Shown: one piece after another, positions 7,002 through 16,251 of the stretch
How the letters are laid out: every line of letters begins with the position of its first letter
Numbering within the stretch: the first letter of the stretch is position 1
Assembly: GCF_026410545.1 (NCBI RefSeq)
Contig: NZ_JAPMIT010000004.1
Span: 411,856-475,855 of the forward strand
DNA length: 64,000 nt
Reading direction: 5' to 3'
Source: Microbacterium sp. STN6
Lineage (GTDB): Bacteria; Actinomycetota; Actinomycetes; Actinomycetales; Microbacteriaceae
The notes under the pieces: generated by a model
What the model saw: the letters and a program-made list of their open reading frames with translations, nothing else
Database searches by the model: none
What the model was told of the DNA's origin: nothing
Position numbers and translations under genes: made by a program

Positions 7002-8189
7002 TCAGTCGCTCCACAGCCTTCCTCCGCTTTCCGACAGGACACGCTCGTGGAGCCGCTCGGCGACCGACCCCAGATCGTCCTCGAAGAGATCGGCGTACGT
7101 GTCGAGCGTCATCGCCGCTGATTTGTGCCCAAGCATGCGCTGAAGTGCTTTGACGTTGGCGCCGGCGCTCACGGCCAAACTCGCGGCGGTGTGTTTGAGA
7201 TCATGCGGCGTCATGTGCTCGAGTCCGGCATCGCGCAGTGCGGTCAGCCACCAGGACTGCCGATTCCAGGCCGTGTCGGGTCGCGCTAGGTAACCGCCGG
7301 CGCGGGCGGGAAAGACGAGGTCATCACGCTTCCGTCCGGCGACCAGCCACCCGAGGCGAGGGGCGAGGAACGCAGGAAAGGGTACCGAACGGGCTTCCCA
7401 ACTTTTCGGCGGTCCGACATGGATGAGCCCGTCCACTTCGGTGGCGGTCTGGTGGATGGCCAGACGGCAACGTTCTAGGTCGATGTCGTTGACGGTGAGC
7501 GCGACGGCTTCGCCCCAACGGACGCCGGTGTAGGCCAGTGTCAGCACGAGGACGCTGCGCTTGTCGTCAGGTACAGCGCGGGCGAAGCGGAAGACCTCCT
7601 CGTTGGTCAGATACCTGCGACGCTTTTTGCTTGCCTTCCTCGGGAGGTTGCTCGCGCCGCGCGCCGGGTTCGCGGGAATCCTGCCGTCGCGTACCGCAAC
7701 GTCGAGGATCCCGGCGAGGATCCCGACCGCGCGGAGCACGACGCCGGCCGATCGTGGCTTACCGGCGTTGCCTTTGCGGACACGCACCGTGACAGCTTTG
7801 CCCTGGCTCAGTTCTCGGATCCATTTTTCGACTGCGGATGGGCGGATCGCGCCGATCGGTGTCGCCGCCCAGCGCGGCTCGACGTAGACGCGCCAGGCGA
7901 TGCGGATGGGGGAGAAGCTTGACGGCTTCAGGGCTTGCTCCTTGTTGGCGAGCCATTCCTCGGCGAGCTCACCTACAGTGATTTTGGATTGAGACGCCTC
8001 GAAGTAAGTCCCCTTCATCATCGCCACTTCGACGGTTGCGTTGTAGAGCTCCGCTTCGCGCTTGGTGCGGAACCCGCGCTTCTCGCGCTGCTGATGTTCG
8101 GGGTCGCGCCAGCGCACGCGATAGCGCCGGCCTTTGGCCGACTCATAAGCGTCGATGCTTCCCACTCGCAGAAACCTAACCCTCGCCAC
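7002..8189 (-). CDS. int: Tyrosine site-specific integrase of the island
   Basis: A 395-residue phage-type integrase. It has an N-terminal AP2-like arm-binding region (GRRYRVRWRDPEHQQREKRGF), a SAM-like core-binding domain (TVGELAEEWLANKE) and a catalytic domain. Catalytic signatures are the first Arg in LAYTGVRWGEAVAL (about 222), HDLKHTAAS (about 329), LGHKSAAMTLDTYADLF with the nucleophilic Tyr (about 364). The second catalytic Arg of the usual HxLRHT box is Lys here; such variants exist, so the enzyme may still be active. The GTG at 8189 is used; a GTG at 8165 is an equally possible start. It presumably recombines the tRNA-Arg core at 1016/25502. Confidence 0.92.
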   Translation of the reverse strand: MARVRFLRVGSIDAYESAKGRRYRVRWRDPEHQQREKRGFRTKREAELYNATVEVAMMKGTYFEASQSKITVGELAEEWLANKEQALKPSSFSPIRIAWRVYVEPRWAATPIGAIRPSAVEKWIRELSQGKAVTVRVRKGNAGKPRSAGVVLRAVGILAGILDVAVRDGRIPANPARGASNLPRKASKKRRRYLTNEEVFRFARAVPDDKRSVLVLTLAYTGVRWGEAVALTVNDIDLERCRLAIHQTATEVDGLIHVGPPKSWEARSVPFPAFLAPRLGWLVAGRKRDDLVFPARAGGYLARPDTAWNRQSWWLTALRDAGLEHMTPHDLKHTAASLAVSAGANVKALQRMLGHKSAAMTLDTYADLFEDDLGSVAERLHERVLSESGGRLWSD

Positions 8190-8262
8190 CGACGAAGCGC
8201 GGCCGGGCTGCGGAATGCGATCCAGATGCCCGGTTATCTGAGGACGGGTGCACTCTGGAGCT

Positions 8263-8658
8263 ATGAGAGATACGCCTGAGCCGAGACCGCAAGGAGCGAC
8301 GGACGTTGAAGCCGTCGAGCTTTGCCGCGAATGGATGTACTTCCTGGGTGCGACGGACGCAGTCGTGGCAACAAACGAATCGCGGGAGACATGCGAACTG
8401 TATGGGTCTCGCTATCTCGGCTGGGTCGAGAACAAGCGCGGGAACTTGGAAGTGGAGCTCGTTGAGCGTGCGGCTGCGGTCACCGCAGCGGATGGTCGTT
8501 GGGGGTTGATCTTCGCTCGCCACGGCGTGAGTCCCATCGCTCGGGTGAGGGCGGACGAACTTGGCATCGCGATCTTCGGTTTCGATCCTGAAGGGGGGAC
8601 TCTGGACGGAGTCAATTTGGTCGGCCGCGAGTGGTGTGCGACGGGCTTGGTTGGCTAG
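8263..8658 (+). CDS. Mrr-like restriction-endonuclease-fold protein
   Basis: A 131-residue protein whose layout follows the Mrr_cat (type IV restriction) domain: an early helix with REWMYFLGATDAVV, a short strand ELYGSRYLGWVENK in place of the usual acidic-strand-QxK motif, then a helix ERAAAVTAADGRWGLIFARHGVSPIARVRADELGIAIFGFDPEGGTL and a final VN. The catalytic pattern looks degenerate: Asp is not evident, though Glu and Lys in VENK remain. The ATG at 8263 follows CTGGAG. It is transcribed away from the integrase and toward the relaxase 3' end. It may be a single-gene restriction or accessory DNA-binding protein. The family assignment is by eye. Confidence 0.5.
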   Translation: MRDTPEPRPQGATDVEAVELCREWMYFLGATDAVVATNESRETCELYGSRYLGWVENKRGNLEVELVERAAAVTAADGRWGLIFARHGVSPIARVRADELGIAIFGFDPEGGTLDGVNLVGREWCATGLVG

Positions 8659-8672
8659 ACAATTCGGCTTGA

Positions 8673-11399
8673 TCATCTGAGGCCAACCGCGGTGCGTCGG
8701 CCATCGGGTGCAGTGACGATCAGTCCGGCCGAGTCCTGGGCAGCCCGCCGGAGCTCGGCCTGCGCTGCCGCTCGCGACTTCCCCATGGTCTCTTCCGTCG
8801 GCCGTCGTTGCATCATCTCGACCAGCTGGGACTTCGCGGAGTCCGCGGTCGGAGCCACCAGCACCGCGGCGTTGTGCCGCTTCCCTCGAGTGAGACCGAC
8901 GTAAAGGCCAGCGGCGTCGACTCTCGGTCCGACAAGGGCGCGGTCAGTCGTCTCGCCCTGAACGCCGTAGACCGTTGTGGCGTAGGCGAGGTGGATGTGC
9001 GACTCGGCATAGCCGATGCTGACCTTTCTCAGATCAGTCGTGTCGGTGCTCGCGGCGAGGATCGCGTGGTCGTTGCCGATGCTCTTAACGATCCAGTTCT
9101 GGCGGTTCTGCACGTCAGAAGCGCTGTCGTTGCGTCGGGTCTGGACTACGTCACCGACGAAAATAACCTGGCCCGATTGCCCCGTGAGCGCTTGGTCGGC
9201 GTGAACCGCCCCGGCCTCGACCCGTCGGCGTTGGATCGCTTCGCTGATCTCCTGCGCTTCGGCATGTGTTGCAGTGACTAGCGCGATCGTCTCTCTATTC
9301 CGTGCGGCATCCAACCATCCTTCGACCATCGCCTCGCGCGCGGCGACGTCGTTATCGGTCATCACGACATGATCCGTTCGGATGAGGTCCTCGGCGACGC
9401 CGTACCTTTCGCCGTCGCTGTCAGGGTGACGGAGCCGAAGCGTTAGGTCCGCCCAGGCTGGGTCGTTGAAGCGATGGGTGGTCGCGAGCTCCACGCGGTC
9501 TGGGGAACGGTGCCAGAAGAGCGCCATTGCGCCGGAGTGACCGACTGGCAGGGCTTGTTGCTGGTCGCCGACGAGAGCGAGTCCGGCGCCGGTGGCGTGC
9601 ACGACGTCCAGGAGTGCGGACGCGGCCTCGAGGTCCAACATGCCGGCCTCGTCGACGACGATTCGGTCACCTGGATGGATGCGGATCCTTGGACCGCCAT
9701 ACACCGTGTTAGCAGATGCGTCCTTCTCACCGATCGATAGCCGGTTCCACACTGTCGCGCCAGACGCATCGGTCGCCCAGCGCCATCCGAAATCGTGAAG
9801 CAGCTGGTGGAGCGACGAGGACGAACTCATGGTCTCGCGTCCCGCGACAGCGGAAGCCTTCTTGGTTGGGGCGACGATGATCATGTTGCGGCCGCGTCGA
9901 CGCAGAGCAGCGCCGGCAACCTTGAGCATCGTGGTCTTACCGGTGCCCGCCGCGCCGGAAACAACGACGTTGCGGGACGTGCCACCGACAGCTGCGGCAC
10001 CATGGAGCTGCCCGCGGTCCAGATCGCGCCTGGGTTCGATTGCGCGACCGATTGCGGAGACTTCTTCAGGGTTGAGGATCTGTCCGGGTTCGGAGAAGGC
10101 GTCGACCTTTTGGGCGAGGGTGGCCTTCAACGTGGCGGTGGAGACCGCCATGAGGTGTTTGACGTGTCTTGGGGCGTCCGGTTCGGAGATCAGCGTCACG
10201 GTGTGCGAGTGCGCAACGACTCCCTCGGCGAGCGTCATGAGCACGTCTCGGTCAGCGACGACGCCGGTTGCGGCGATCGCGCGGACAGCGCCGGCCCACA
10301 CGTCCATCATGCTGAAGCGGCCACCGGTGCCGGTCGAGCGGGCGTCCGCGTCGACAACCGCCTTCGCTGCCAGCAACTCGAGGTCGAGATCCTGGACGCC
10401 GACAGTAGATACCGGCGCCGGCGAGCGATTCATGCCGAGGCCAGGGTCGGCGGTATGTAGTTCTTCGCGGACGAGCGCGGCCCAGTCTTCTTCGTTCAGC
10501 TCGCCTGGTTTGTTGGGTCGGCCGACGGCCCACGCCCAGTGGTCGATCTGGCTGAGCACATCGTGGGAGGGTTCTTGGCCCGGGTGCTGTTCCTTCCACC
10601 AGGCGGTACGAGCGAGCTTGTTGGCTTCGATCTGCGCGGACCGTTTCGACAGGGGCCGCACCAAGTGCTGCAGCTGCGCGATCTCCCCGTCCTCGTTGAG
10701 AGTGAACCCTTTAGAGGCGAGTTCAGTTATCCATGCTGGGTCGGTGCGGGAGGCGAGGTCGCCTTCGGCGTTGATCACATTCTGGAACCGCAACGCGACC
10801 CGGGTGTCGATGTTGGACCACTTGCCGTCCACGCCTTGAACTTTGACGTTCAGCCAGAGGTGGCGGTGCTTGTGCGGATCCAAGAACCGTGAGCGTTCAT
10901 GGCGGAGCTCGACGACCTCAATCCGCGCCAGGTCCTCACGGATGGCGCCGCCCCTGCCGCGGCGGGCGTTGAGCTCTGACTGCCACAGCTTGATGATCCT
11001 GTCCCGCAACCGGTCTTGGAGATCTTCGTAGGCGGCGGCTAGGTCGGGGTCGAGCATGGCGGCGATCGAGAACGACTTCGGGGCGTTGATCGTCGCGTCC
11101 AGAATCAGATCCGCGACCGGCGACTCGAGATCCCGCCCGCGGCGCTCCCCGGTGAGGGGGTCGAGTCCGTCGACCCAGTCCTTGAGTTGGTCGCGGGTGA
11201 GGAGGTCGTCGCGGATGGCGCCGTTCTGCATGATGTACCGGGTCATCACCGCGTTGGCGTAGCCGGCGGCGGCGATAACGCCGTCGGCGGTCTTGGCGGT
11301 GAGGGTGGCGTCACATACACCGCTGAAGGCGTAGCTGACGGCTTGCTTGACGCCGTGGGACTGCTGTCCCCGTTTCCATCTGGCTACCCCGCCTCGCAT
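8673..11399 (-). CDS. MobF-type (TrwC/TraA-like) relaxase-helicase
   Basis: A 908-residue conjugative relaxase. The N-terminal third carries the TrwC relaxase signatures NAPKSFSIAAML and the metal-binding DPHKHRHLWLNVK (three His). The C-terminal part is an SF1B RecD/TraI-type helicase with Walker A GAAGTGKT (about 480), IVVDEAGMLD, LVGDQQQALP and a late YATTVYGVQGETTD motif. It would nick oriT and unwind the strand for mobilisation of the island. The ATG at 11399 was chosen because GGGAGG sits 9 bases upstream; the GTG 6 bases earlier is too close to that site. The catalytic N-terminal Tyr is not obvious. No coupling ATPase is nearby, so transfer would depend on a helper element. Confidence 0.88.
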   Translation of the reverse strand: MRGGVARWKRGQQSHGVKQAVSYAFSGVCDATLTAKTADGVIAAAGYANAVMTRYIMQNGAIRDDLLTRDQLKDWVDGLDPLTGERRGRDLESPVADLILDATINAPKSFSIAAMLDPDLAAAYEDLQDRLRDRIIKLWQSELNARRGRGGAIREDLARIEVVELRHERSRFLDPHKHRHLWLNVKVQGVDGKWSNIDTRVALRFQNVINAEGDLASRTDPAWITELASKGFTLNEDGEIAQLQHLVRPLSKRSAQIEANKLARTAWWKEQHPGQEPSHDVLSQIDHWAWAVGRPNKPGELNEEDWAALVREELHTADPGLGMNRSPAPVSTVGVQDLDLELLAAKAVVDADARSTGTGGRFSMMDVWAGAVRAIAATGVVADRDVLMTLAEGVVAHSHTVTLISEPDAPRHVKHLMAVSTATLKATLAQKVDAFSEPGQILNPEEVSAIGRAIEPRRDLDRGQLHGAAAVGGTSRNVVVSGAAGTGKTTMLKVAGAALRRRGRNMIIVAPTKKASAVAGRETMSSSSSLHQLLHDFGWRWATDASGATVWNRLSIGEKDASANTVYGGPRIRIHPGDRIVVDEAGMLDLEAASALLDVVHATGAGLALVGDQQQALPVGHSGAMALFWHRSPDRVELATTHRFNDPAWADLTLRLRHPDSDGERYGVAEDLIRTDHVVMTDNDVAAREAMVEGWLDAARNRETIALVTATHAEAQEISEAIQRRRVEAGAVHADQALTGQSGQVIFVGDVVQTRRNDSASDVQNRQNWIVKSIGNDHAILAASTDTTDLRKVSIGYAESHIHLAYATTVYGVQGETTDRALVGPRVDAAGLYVGLTRGKRHNAAVLVAPTADSAKSQLVEMMQRRPTEETMGKSRAAAQAELRRAAQDSAGLIVTAPDGRRTAVGLR

Positions 11400-11405
11400 C
11401 TGCAC

Positions 11406-11730
11406 TCACCTCCCACACCCGTCGTTTCGGGCTTCCGAAATCGAGCAGGCTCATCCTTTGTCCGAAATGGCCCTCTACTTACTACTTCCGGTTCGGCGGG
11501 CGTTTTGGCGCGCATTTGGCGCGCGCTGCTGCTTTTCCCCAATCCGCTCCCTCCGGGAACGGTGGGCGACCGAGCGCATCCGGCACGCCGGTGAGCTGCG
11601 CTGCGGTACTGCCTCCGGATCGAATGCCCTCATACCTACACGTTGTGTTTCCAAGCCGGTTTCGACGCGCAAAACCCAAATTCTTTGGAACCCGTTCGCC
11701 GCAAAGACTCCGGCGGGATGCCGCCGCGAG
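11406..11730. other. Gene-free region upstream of the relaxase, possible oriT
   Basis: No convincing ORF. Two direct copies of TTTGGCGCGC (11504-11513 and 11515-11524) are separated by one base, each containing the palindrome GGCGCGC, and GC-rich sequence follows. Position between the relaxase start and the next minus-strand gene is where an oriT is commonly found. No nick-site motif was recognised, so this is inference from position. Confidence 0.35.
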
Positions 11731-12003
11731 CTAAGCCGGTTCTCCTTCGGGCTGTGCGTGCGCGGCGAGTCTGGTCAGGTTGACGAAGGGGACGCACGCG
11801 GTCTCGGCGGTGAGCGCGGCGAGCCATCCGATCGGCGTCTTGGGGTTGCCGGCGACCGCCCACCCGTTGATCGCGTACTGGCTGACGGTCTCTATGCATT
11901 CCTGCTTCTCAGCAGCTGTCGGGTTCGACGTTCCTTCTACGCCGATGAGTCCGCCTTGCAGTTCCAGTGCCATGTTTCTGGTGTCGATTATGAATACCCG
12001 CAT
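11731..12003 (-). CDS. Small hypothetical protein upstream of the relaxase
   Basis: A 90-residue ORF starting MRVFIIDTRNMALELQGGL. I chose the ATG at 12003 because GGGAGTGAG precedes it; the upstream in-frame extension is low-complexity and unsupported. There is no signal peptide. AINGWAVAGNPKTPIGWLAAL is mildly hydrophobic but not a membrane helix. It shares orientation with the relaxase, 330 bases upstream, so it may be a mobilisation accessory or regulatory protein. I do not recognise the family. Confidence 0.45.
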   Translation of the reverse strand: MRVFIIDTRNMALELQGGLIGVEGTSNPTAAEKQECIETVSQYAINGWAVAGNPKTPIGWLAALTAETACVPFVNLTRLAAHAQPEGEPA

Positions 12004-12654
12004 CTCACTCACTCCCAAGGTCGATCGTTGTTGAGTGCCTTTCCGGCGGGTGATCGAGAGCGAGTGGGAGGTGTGTAGTGCCGGGACCGTGGAGTAGCGG
12101 GGGAGCGAAGCGGAGGAGGATACGCCGCGAAAGCCCGGCACGGAGCACCGGGAGGGAGCTACGATCGGGCGGCGGAAAGGCCCTCAAACATCAGCAGGAC
12201 AGCGCCGCGGGCGGCGTCTTCGACCAGAGCCCAGGGCCGAAACGAATGTGACAGCTGGCTCGCGCGCGGGGAGCCGATGATCAGCAACAGATGAGATCTC
12301 CCCGGCCGCAGGTAGACTCCTTCGGCCGCGCGCAGGTGGTCCCGCAACCCGGGAGATTATGCTCCGAGCACCGCGTACATCGCCGCAACCAAGTTGACAT
12401 GAGACGCCTTGGGAACCGGGCCCGCGCGGCCGTTCCACTTAAGTGCCTACGTGCATTGGCTCTTGGTCTTATCTCTCGGTCTTGGGTTTCCCTGTCCCTT
12501 TGCTTGATCTCCACCTCTATCTTTTGCGTTGGTCCTCGCATCTATCTCTTGCACTTGGTCTAGCTGGCTTCGCTCCGACCCTTCACCTGCTTGTGCGTCG
12601 ATGGGCGCGAGGAACGGATTTGTGACAACTGATAGTTAGCAGTCAGCAACGTCG
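12004..12654. other. 650 bp without a clear gene before the helicase operon
   Basis: Only short chance ORFs are present. Positions about 12440-12600 form an unusually T/C-rich stretch with several CTTGGTCT and TCTCGGTCTTGG words, unlike the surrounding GC-balanced coding sequence. The region must hold the promoter of the 12655 operon. A TTGACA at about 12394 has no matching -10 box at 17 bases. The region could hold an antisense or structured leader RNA, but I see no family. Confidence 0.4.
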
Positions 12655-15600
12655 GTGCTTGTCGATAGTCTCGAAGTCGGGTTTCGAGTCGGAAGGGTCG
12701 CCGTGCGGCTAGAAGACATCGCCGCGACTGCGCGGCTGGCAGGCATCGTGCCGGGGCGCGCCGTGACAGTGTTGGCGGCGCAGACGCACGGGGCGAACGC
12801 GGTCGAAGTTACCTATCGGGACGACAACGGCGCGCTCGGGCAGGTAGTGCTCTTCCGCGCCGATGAGGAGAGGATTGCGCCGCACCTGGAGTCCGGCCGT
12901 CCGTTCGATGCGGATCCGCGCGACTTCCGACTGGCTGCCGAGGCGCAGCGGATCATGCTAGCGGGACTGCACGATCCGATGCTCGCGGTGGCTACGAGCG
13001 ATGTGCAGCCGCTGCCCCACCAGATCCGCGCGGTCTATGGCGAGTTGCTACCTCGCACGCCGTTGCGTTTTCTGCTGGCCGATGACCCCGGCGCGGGCAA
13101 GACGATCATGGCCGGGCTGTATATCAAGGAGCTCATCCTCCGGGACGATGTGCGCACTTGTCTGGTCGTAGCCCCTGGTGGATTGGTGGAGCAGTGGCAG
13201 GACGAGCTGGCGTTGAAGTTTGGCCTGGAGTTCGAGATCCTCGCGCCCGGCGCGGAGAACACAGCGCCAGACAAAAACGTGTTCGAGCAGAAGCGTCTGC
13301 TCATCGCACGCATGGATCAGCTCGCTCGGAACGATGTACTGCTGGAGCAAGTTGAGCAGGCCGAGTTCGACCTCGTGGTCGTGGACGAGGCGCACCGCAT
13401 GAGCGCGTCGTGGTTCAGCGGCGAGCTGAAGGCGTCAAAGCGATTCCAGCTCGGCGAGCTGCTGAGTGAGCGCGCCCGCCACTTCCTGCTCATGACGGCG
13501 ACCCCGCATAACGGCAAGGAACAGGACTTCCAGACCTTCCTCTCGCTGCTCGACCGTGACCGATTCGCAGGCCCCGGTGACCGGCACGCGCAGGCCGGCA
13601 CGGCCGACGGGCTGATGCGTCGAATGGTGAAGGAGAAGCTCGTCACCTTCGAGGGGCGTCCACTGTTCCCCGAGCGGATCGCCGAGACGGCCTCGTACCG
13701 GCTGTCGCCGGATGAGCAGTTCCTCTACGAGGAGGTGACCGAGTACGTCCGCAACGGGATGAACCTCGCCGACAGGCTGGAAGGCAAGCGGAAGAACACC
13801 GTCGGGTTTGCGCTCACAGTCCTCCAGCGTCGCCTCGCCTCGAGCCCCGAGGCGATCTTCCAGTCGCTTCGCCGCCGCACCGACCGGTTAGAGCGCACTC
13901 GCGCCGGCCTTCTCGACGGCATCCTCGAAGCTCTGCCCCGCGATGCCCCCGCCTCGCTGCTCGGCGACGACCCCGACAACGGCTTCTTCGACACCGATGA
14001 GCTGGACGCCGCCGAGCTAGAGGAAGCCGAAGAGGAGCTCGTCGACGCCGCGACTGCGGCGCGCACCGCGGCCGAGCTGGAGACCGAAATTGCCGATCTG
14101 CGGCGGCTCGCCGAGCACGCTCGGAGGCTGCTGGATTCGCAGCAGGACGTGAAGTGGCGCGAGCTTCGCGGTGTTATCGAGAGCCAGGTGCTCACGACGC
14201 CCGACGGTAAGCCGCGCAAGCTCATCGTCTTCACCGAGCATCGCGACACGCTCAACTACCTGGAACGGCGCATAACCCAACTCCTTGGCAAACGCGAGGC
14301 CGTGGTCACCATCCACGGCGCGGTGCCCCGCTACGAGCGACGCCGTGTAACGGCTGAGTTCACCTCGAACCCCGAGGTGCAGATCCTCATCGCCACCGAC
14401 GCCGCGGGGGAGGGGCTGAACCTCCAGGCCGCGCACTTGATGGTCAACTACGACCTGCCGTGGAATCCCAACCGCATCGAGCAGCGGTTCGGCCGCATAC
14501 ACCGAATCGGGCAAACCGAGGTGTGCCGGCTGTGGAACCTCGTCGCTGAGGACACCCGCGAGGGCGAGGTGTTCATACGCCTGCTCGACAAGATCGAGGA
14601 GCAGCGCGCCGCCTACGATGGCGAGATCTTCAACGTGCTAGGCACCTCCCTCGGTGACCTGTCGCTGACTCGCGTGCTGCGCGAAGCGATCCGCTACGGA
14701 GAGCAGCCCGATGTGAAGGCGAAGATGTGGGAGGTCATCGACGAGGGCGTTTCTGCCGGGCTTCAGGAATTGCTCGACGACGAAGCCCTCGCTAGCGAAG
14801 CACTTGCGCCGACTGACCTGGAGGCGCTGCGGCGCCAGATGGAGGATGCGAGGGCCAAACGCCTCCAGCCGCACTTCATCCGCGACGCCTTCCTGGAAGC
14901 CTTCGACCGTGCAGGCGGGCGCATCGAGCGGCGGGAGAAGGGCCGTTACGAGATCACCCACGTCCCCGCAGGCATCCGGGAACGGGCTGGGCGCGCGCCC
15001 GTCGCCCGCCGTTACGAGCGCATCACGTTTGACGTCGCCACCATCGGCGTGCAGGGCACGCCTCGCGCTGAACTGCTCGCACCCGGCCATCCGCTGCACG
15101 ACGCCACACTGCAGCTTGTCATCGACGAGTACCGTCCTGCACTCGACCGCGGCACCGTTCTCACCTCCGACAAGGTGACCGAGCCGACCCTGCTCGTCGG
15201 CGTGCTCAACGAAGTGCGCGACTCCACCGGGCAGACTGTCAGCAAGCGGTTCGGCTACTCGGTCGTCGACGCCGACGGCGCCGTTCGCGAGGCCGGCCCG
15301 GCGCCGTACCTCGACTATGCGCCCGCGGATGAAGTGCAGCGCACCAAGGGCACGAGCCCGCCGTGGCTCACACAGCGCGAGAAGGACGCCGTCTCCTGGG
15401 TCATTGCCGAGCAACTCCCAAAGTTCGCCGCCGACGTGACAACCCGTCGCACCCATGAGTATGAGCGCGTCCGCGAGCGCGTCGCGACCCGGCTGACCCG
15501 CGAGGTCAACCGTCTCTACACCGAAGCGCTGAGGACCGACGCGGATGCAGCCGCCGGCAAGAAGGTGCGCTTCTCCGCCGAAACCCTGCGCCGCCGCGCC

Positions 15601-16152
15601 GAGGAGCTAGAGCAGCGCCGCGAGTCCCGGCTCGCGCTCATCGACCGGCAGCTCGCTATGTCGCCCATGGCGCCGCGCATCACCGCCATCGCCCTAATCA
15701 TGCCGGCTGCTGCTGAGCCTGGCGCTCCCGGCGATGTGGCCGCGAGTGCATTGGCCCGCGCCGAGGTCGAGCGTCGTGGCGTCGACGCCGTGCTCGGAAT
15801 CGAGCGAGCCCTCGGCCGCGACCCCGAGGAGCAGGCCCACAACAATCCCGGCTTCGACGTTCTCTCCAGACCCGTCGAAGGCGCGGGCATCCGCATCGAG
15901 GTCAAAGCTCGCATCGAGGGTGCCGACACCTTCACAATCACTCGCACCGAGGTGCTCACCGCGCTTAACGCCGCGCCCGACCACCGCCTCGCGCTCGTGC
16001 GCGTCAGCGCCAGGGGCGCGAAGCACGACGAGGTGCGCTACATCAGCAACGCGTTCGAGGGTGTCGAGCCCGCCTGGCTCACCGATTTCGATGTCGTCTC
16101 TCAGAACCTCTCCTGGAACGACTGGTGGGCTCGCGGCGGGCAGCCGTTCTGA
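12655..16152 (+). CDS. SNF2/RapA-type helicase with C-terminal DUF3883-like domain
   Basis: A 1165-residue DrmD-like SF2 helicase. Motifs: PHQIRAVY (Q-type motif, about 121), DDPGAGKTIM (Walker A, about 143-151), VVVDEAHRMSA (about 242-252), LLMTATPHNG, and GEGLNLQAAHLM to EQRFGRIHRIGQ (about 585-620). The C-terminal part (about 1010-1150) matches DUF3883: HNNPGFDVLS, then IRIEVKAR, a D...ExK-like pattern that could be a nuclease remnant. It probably translocates on phage or foreign DNA as part of a restriction-like system. The start is uncertain: the GTG at 12655 has a weak site, while the GTG at 12703 follows GGAAGGG. It is the first gene of a five-gene plus-strand operon (gaps of 99, 94, -8 and 82 bases). 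Confidence 0.85.
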   Translation: MLVDSLEVGFRVGRVAVRLEDIAATARLAGIVPGRAVTVLAAQTHGANAVEVTYRDDNGALGQVVLFRADEERIAPHLESGRPFDADPRDFRLAAEAQRIMLAGLHDPMLAVATSDVQPLPHQIRAVYGELLPRTPLRFLLADDPGAGKTIMAGLYIKELILRDDVRTCLVVAPGGLVEQWQDELALKFGLEFEILAPGAENTAPDKNVFEQKRLLIARMDQLARNDVLLEQVEQAEFDLVVVDEAHRMSASWFSGELKASKRFQLGELLSERARHFLLMTATPHNGKEQDFQTFLSLLDRDRFAGPGDRHAQAGTADGLMRRMVKEKLVTFEGRPLFPERIAETASYRLSPDEQFLYEEVTEYVRNGMNLADRLEGKRKNTVGFALTVLQRRLASSPEAIFQSLRRRTDRLERTRAGLLDGILEALPRDAPASLLGDDPDNGFFDTDELDAAELEEAEEELVDAATAARTAAELETEIADLRRLAEHARRLLDSQQDVKWRELRGVIESQVLTTPDGKPRKLIVFTEHRDTLNYLERRITQLLGKREAVVTIHGAVPRYERRRVTAEFTSNPEVQILIATDAAGEGLNLQAAHLMVNYDLPWNPNRIEQRFGRIHRIGQTEVCRLWNLVAEDTREGEVFIRLLDKIEEQRAAYDGEIFNVLGTSLGDLSLTRVLREAIRYGEQPDVKAKMWEVIDEGVSAGLQELLDDEALASEALAPTDLEALRRQMEDARAKRLQPHFIRDAFLEAFDRAGGRIERREKGRYEITHVPAGIRERAGRAPVARRYERITFDVATIGVQGTPRAELLAPGHPLHDATLQLVIDEYRPALDRGTVLTSDKVTEPTLLVGVLNEVRDSTGQTVSKRFGYSVVDADGAVREAGPAPYLDYAPADEVQRTKGTSPPWLTQREKDAVSWVIAEQLPKFAADVTTRRTHEYERVRERVATRLTREVNRLYTEALRTDADAAAGKKVRFSAETLRRRAEELEQRRESRLALIDRQLAMSPMAPRITAIALIMPAAAEPGAPGDVAASALARAEVERRGVDAVLGIERALGRDPEEQAHNNPGFDVLSRPVEGAGIRIEVKARIEGADTFTITRTEVLTALNAAPDHRLALVRVSARGAKHDEVRYISNAFEGVEPAWLTDFDVVSQNLSWNDWWARGGQPF

Positions 16153-16251
16153 TAACGTTCGCTCGAGGGTGCACAACGGTGCTGCGGCGCGCTGGACTGG
16201 GCGAGTCGACGACCATCGGGAGTATGTGCAAAGACAGCAAGGGGCGGCGCA

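Noticed and set aside
12004..12654. Several 60-90 residue frames
   Set aside because: No ribosome sites, Arg/Ser-rich composition and overlapping frames on both strands.
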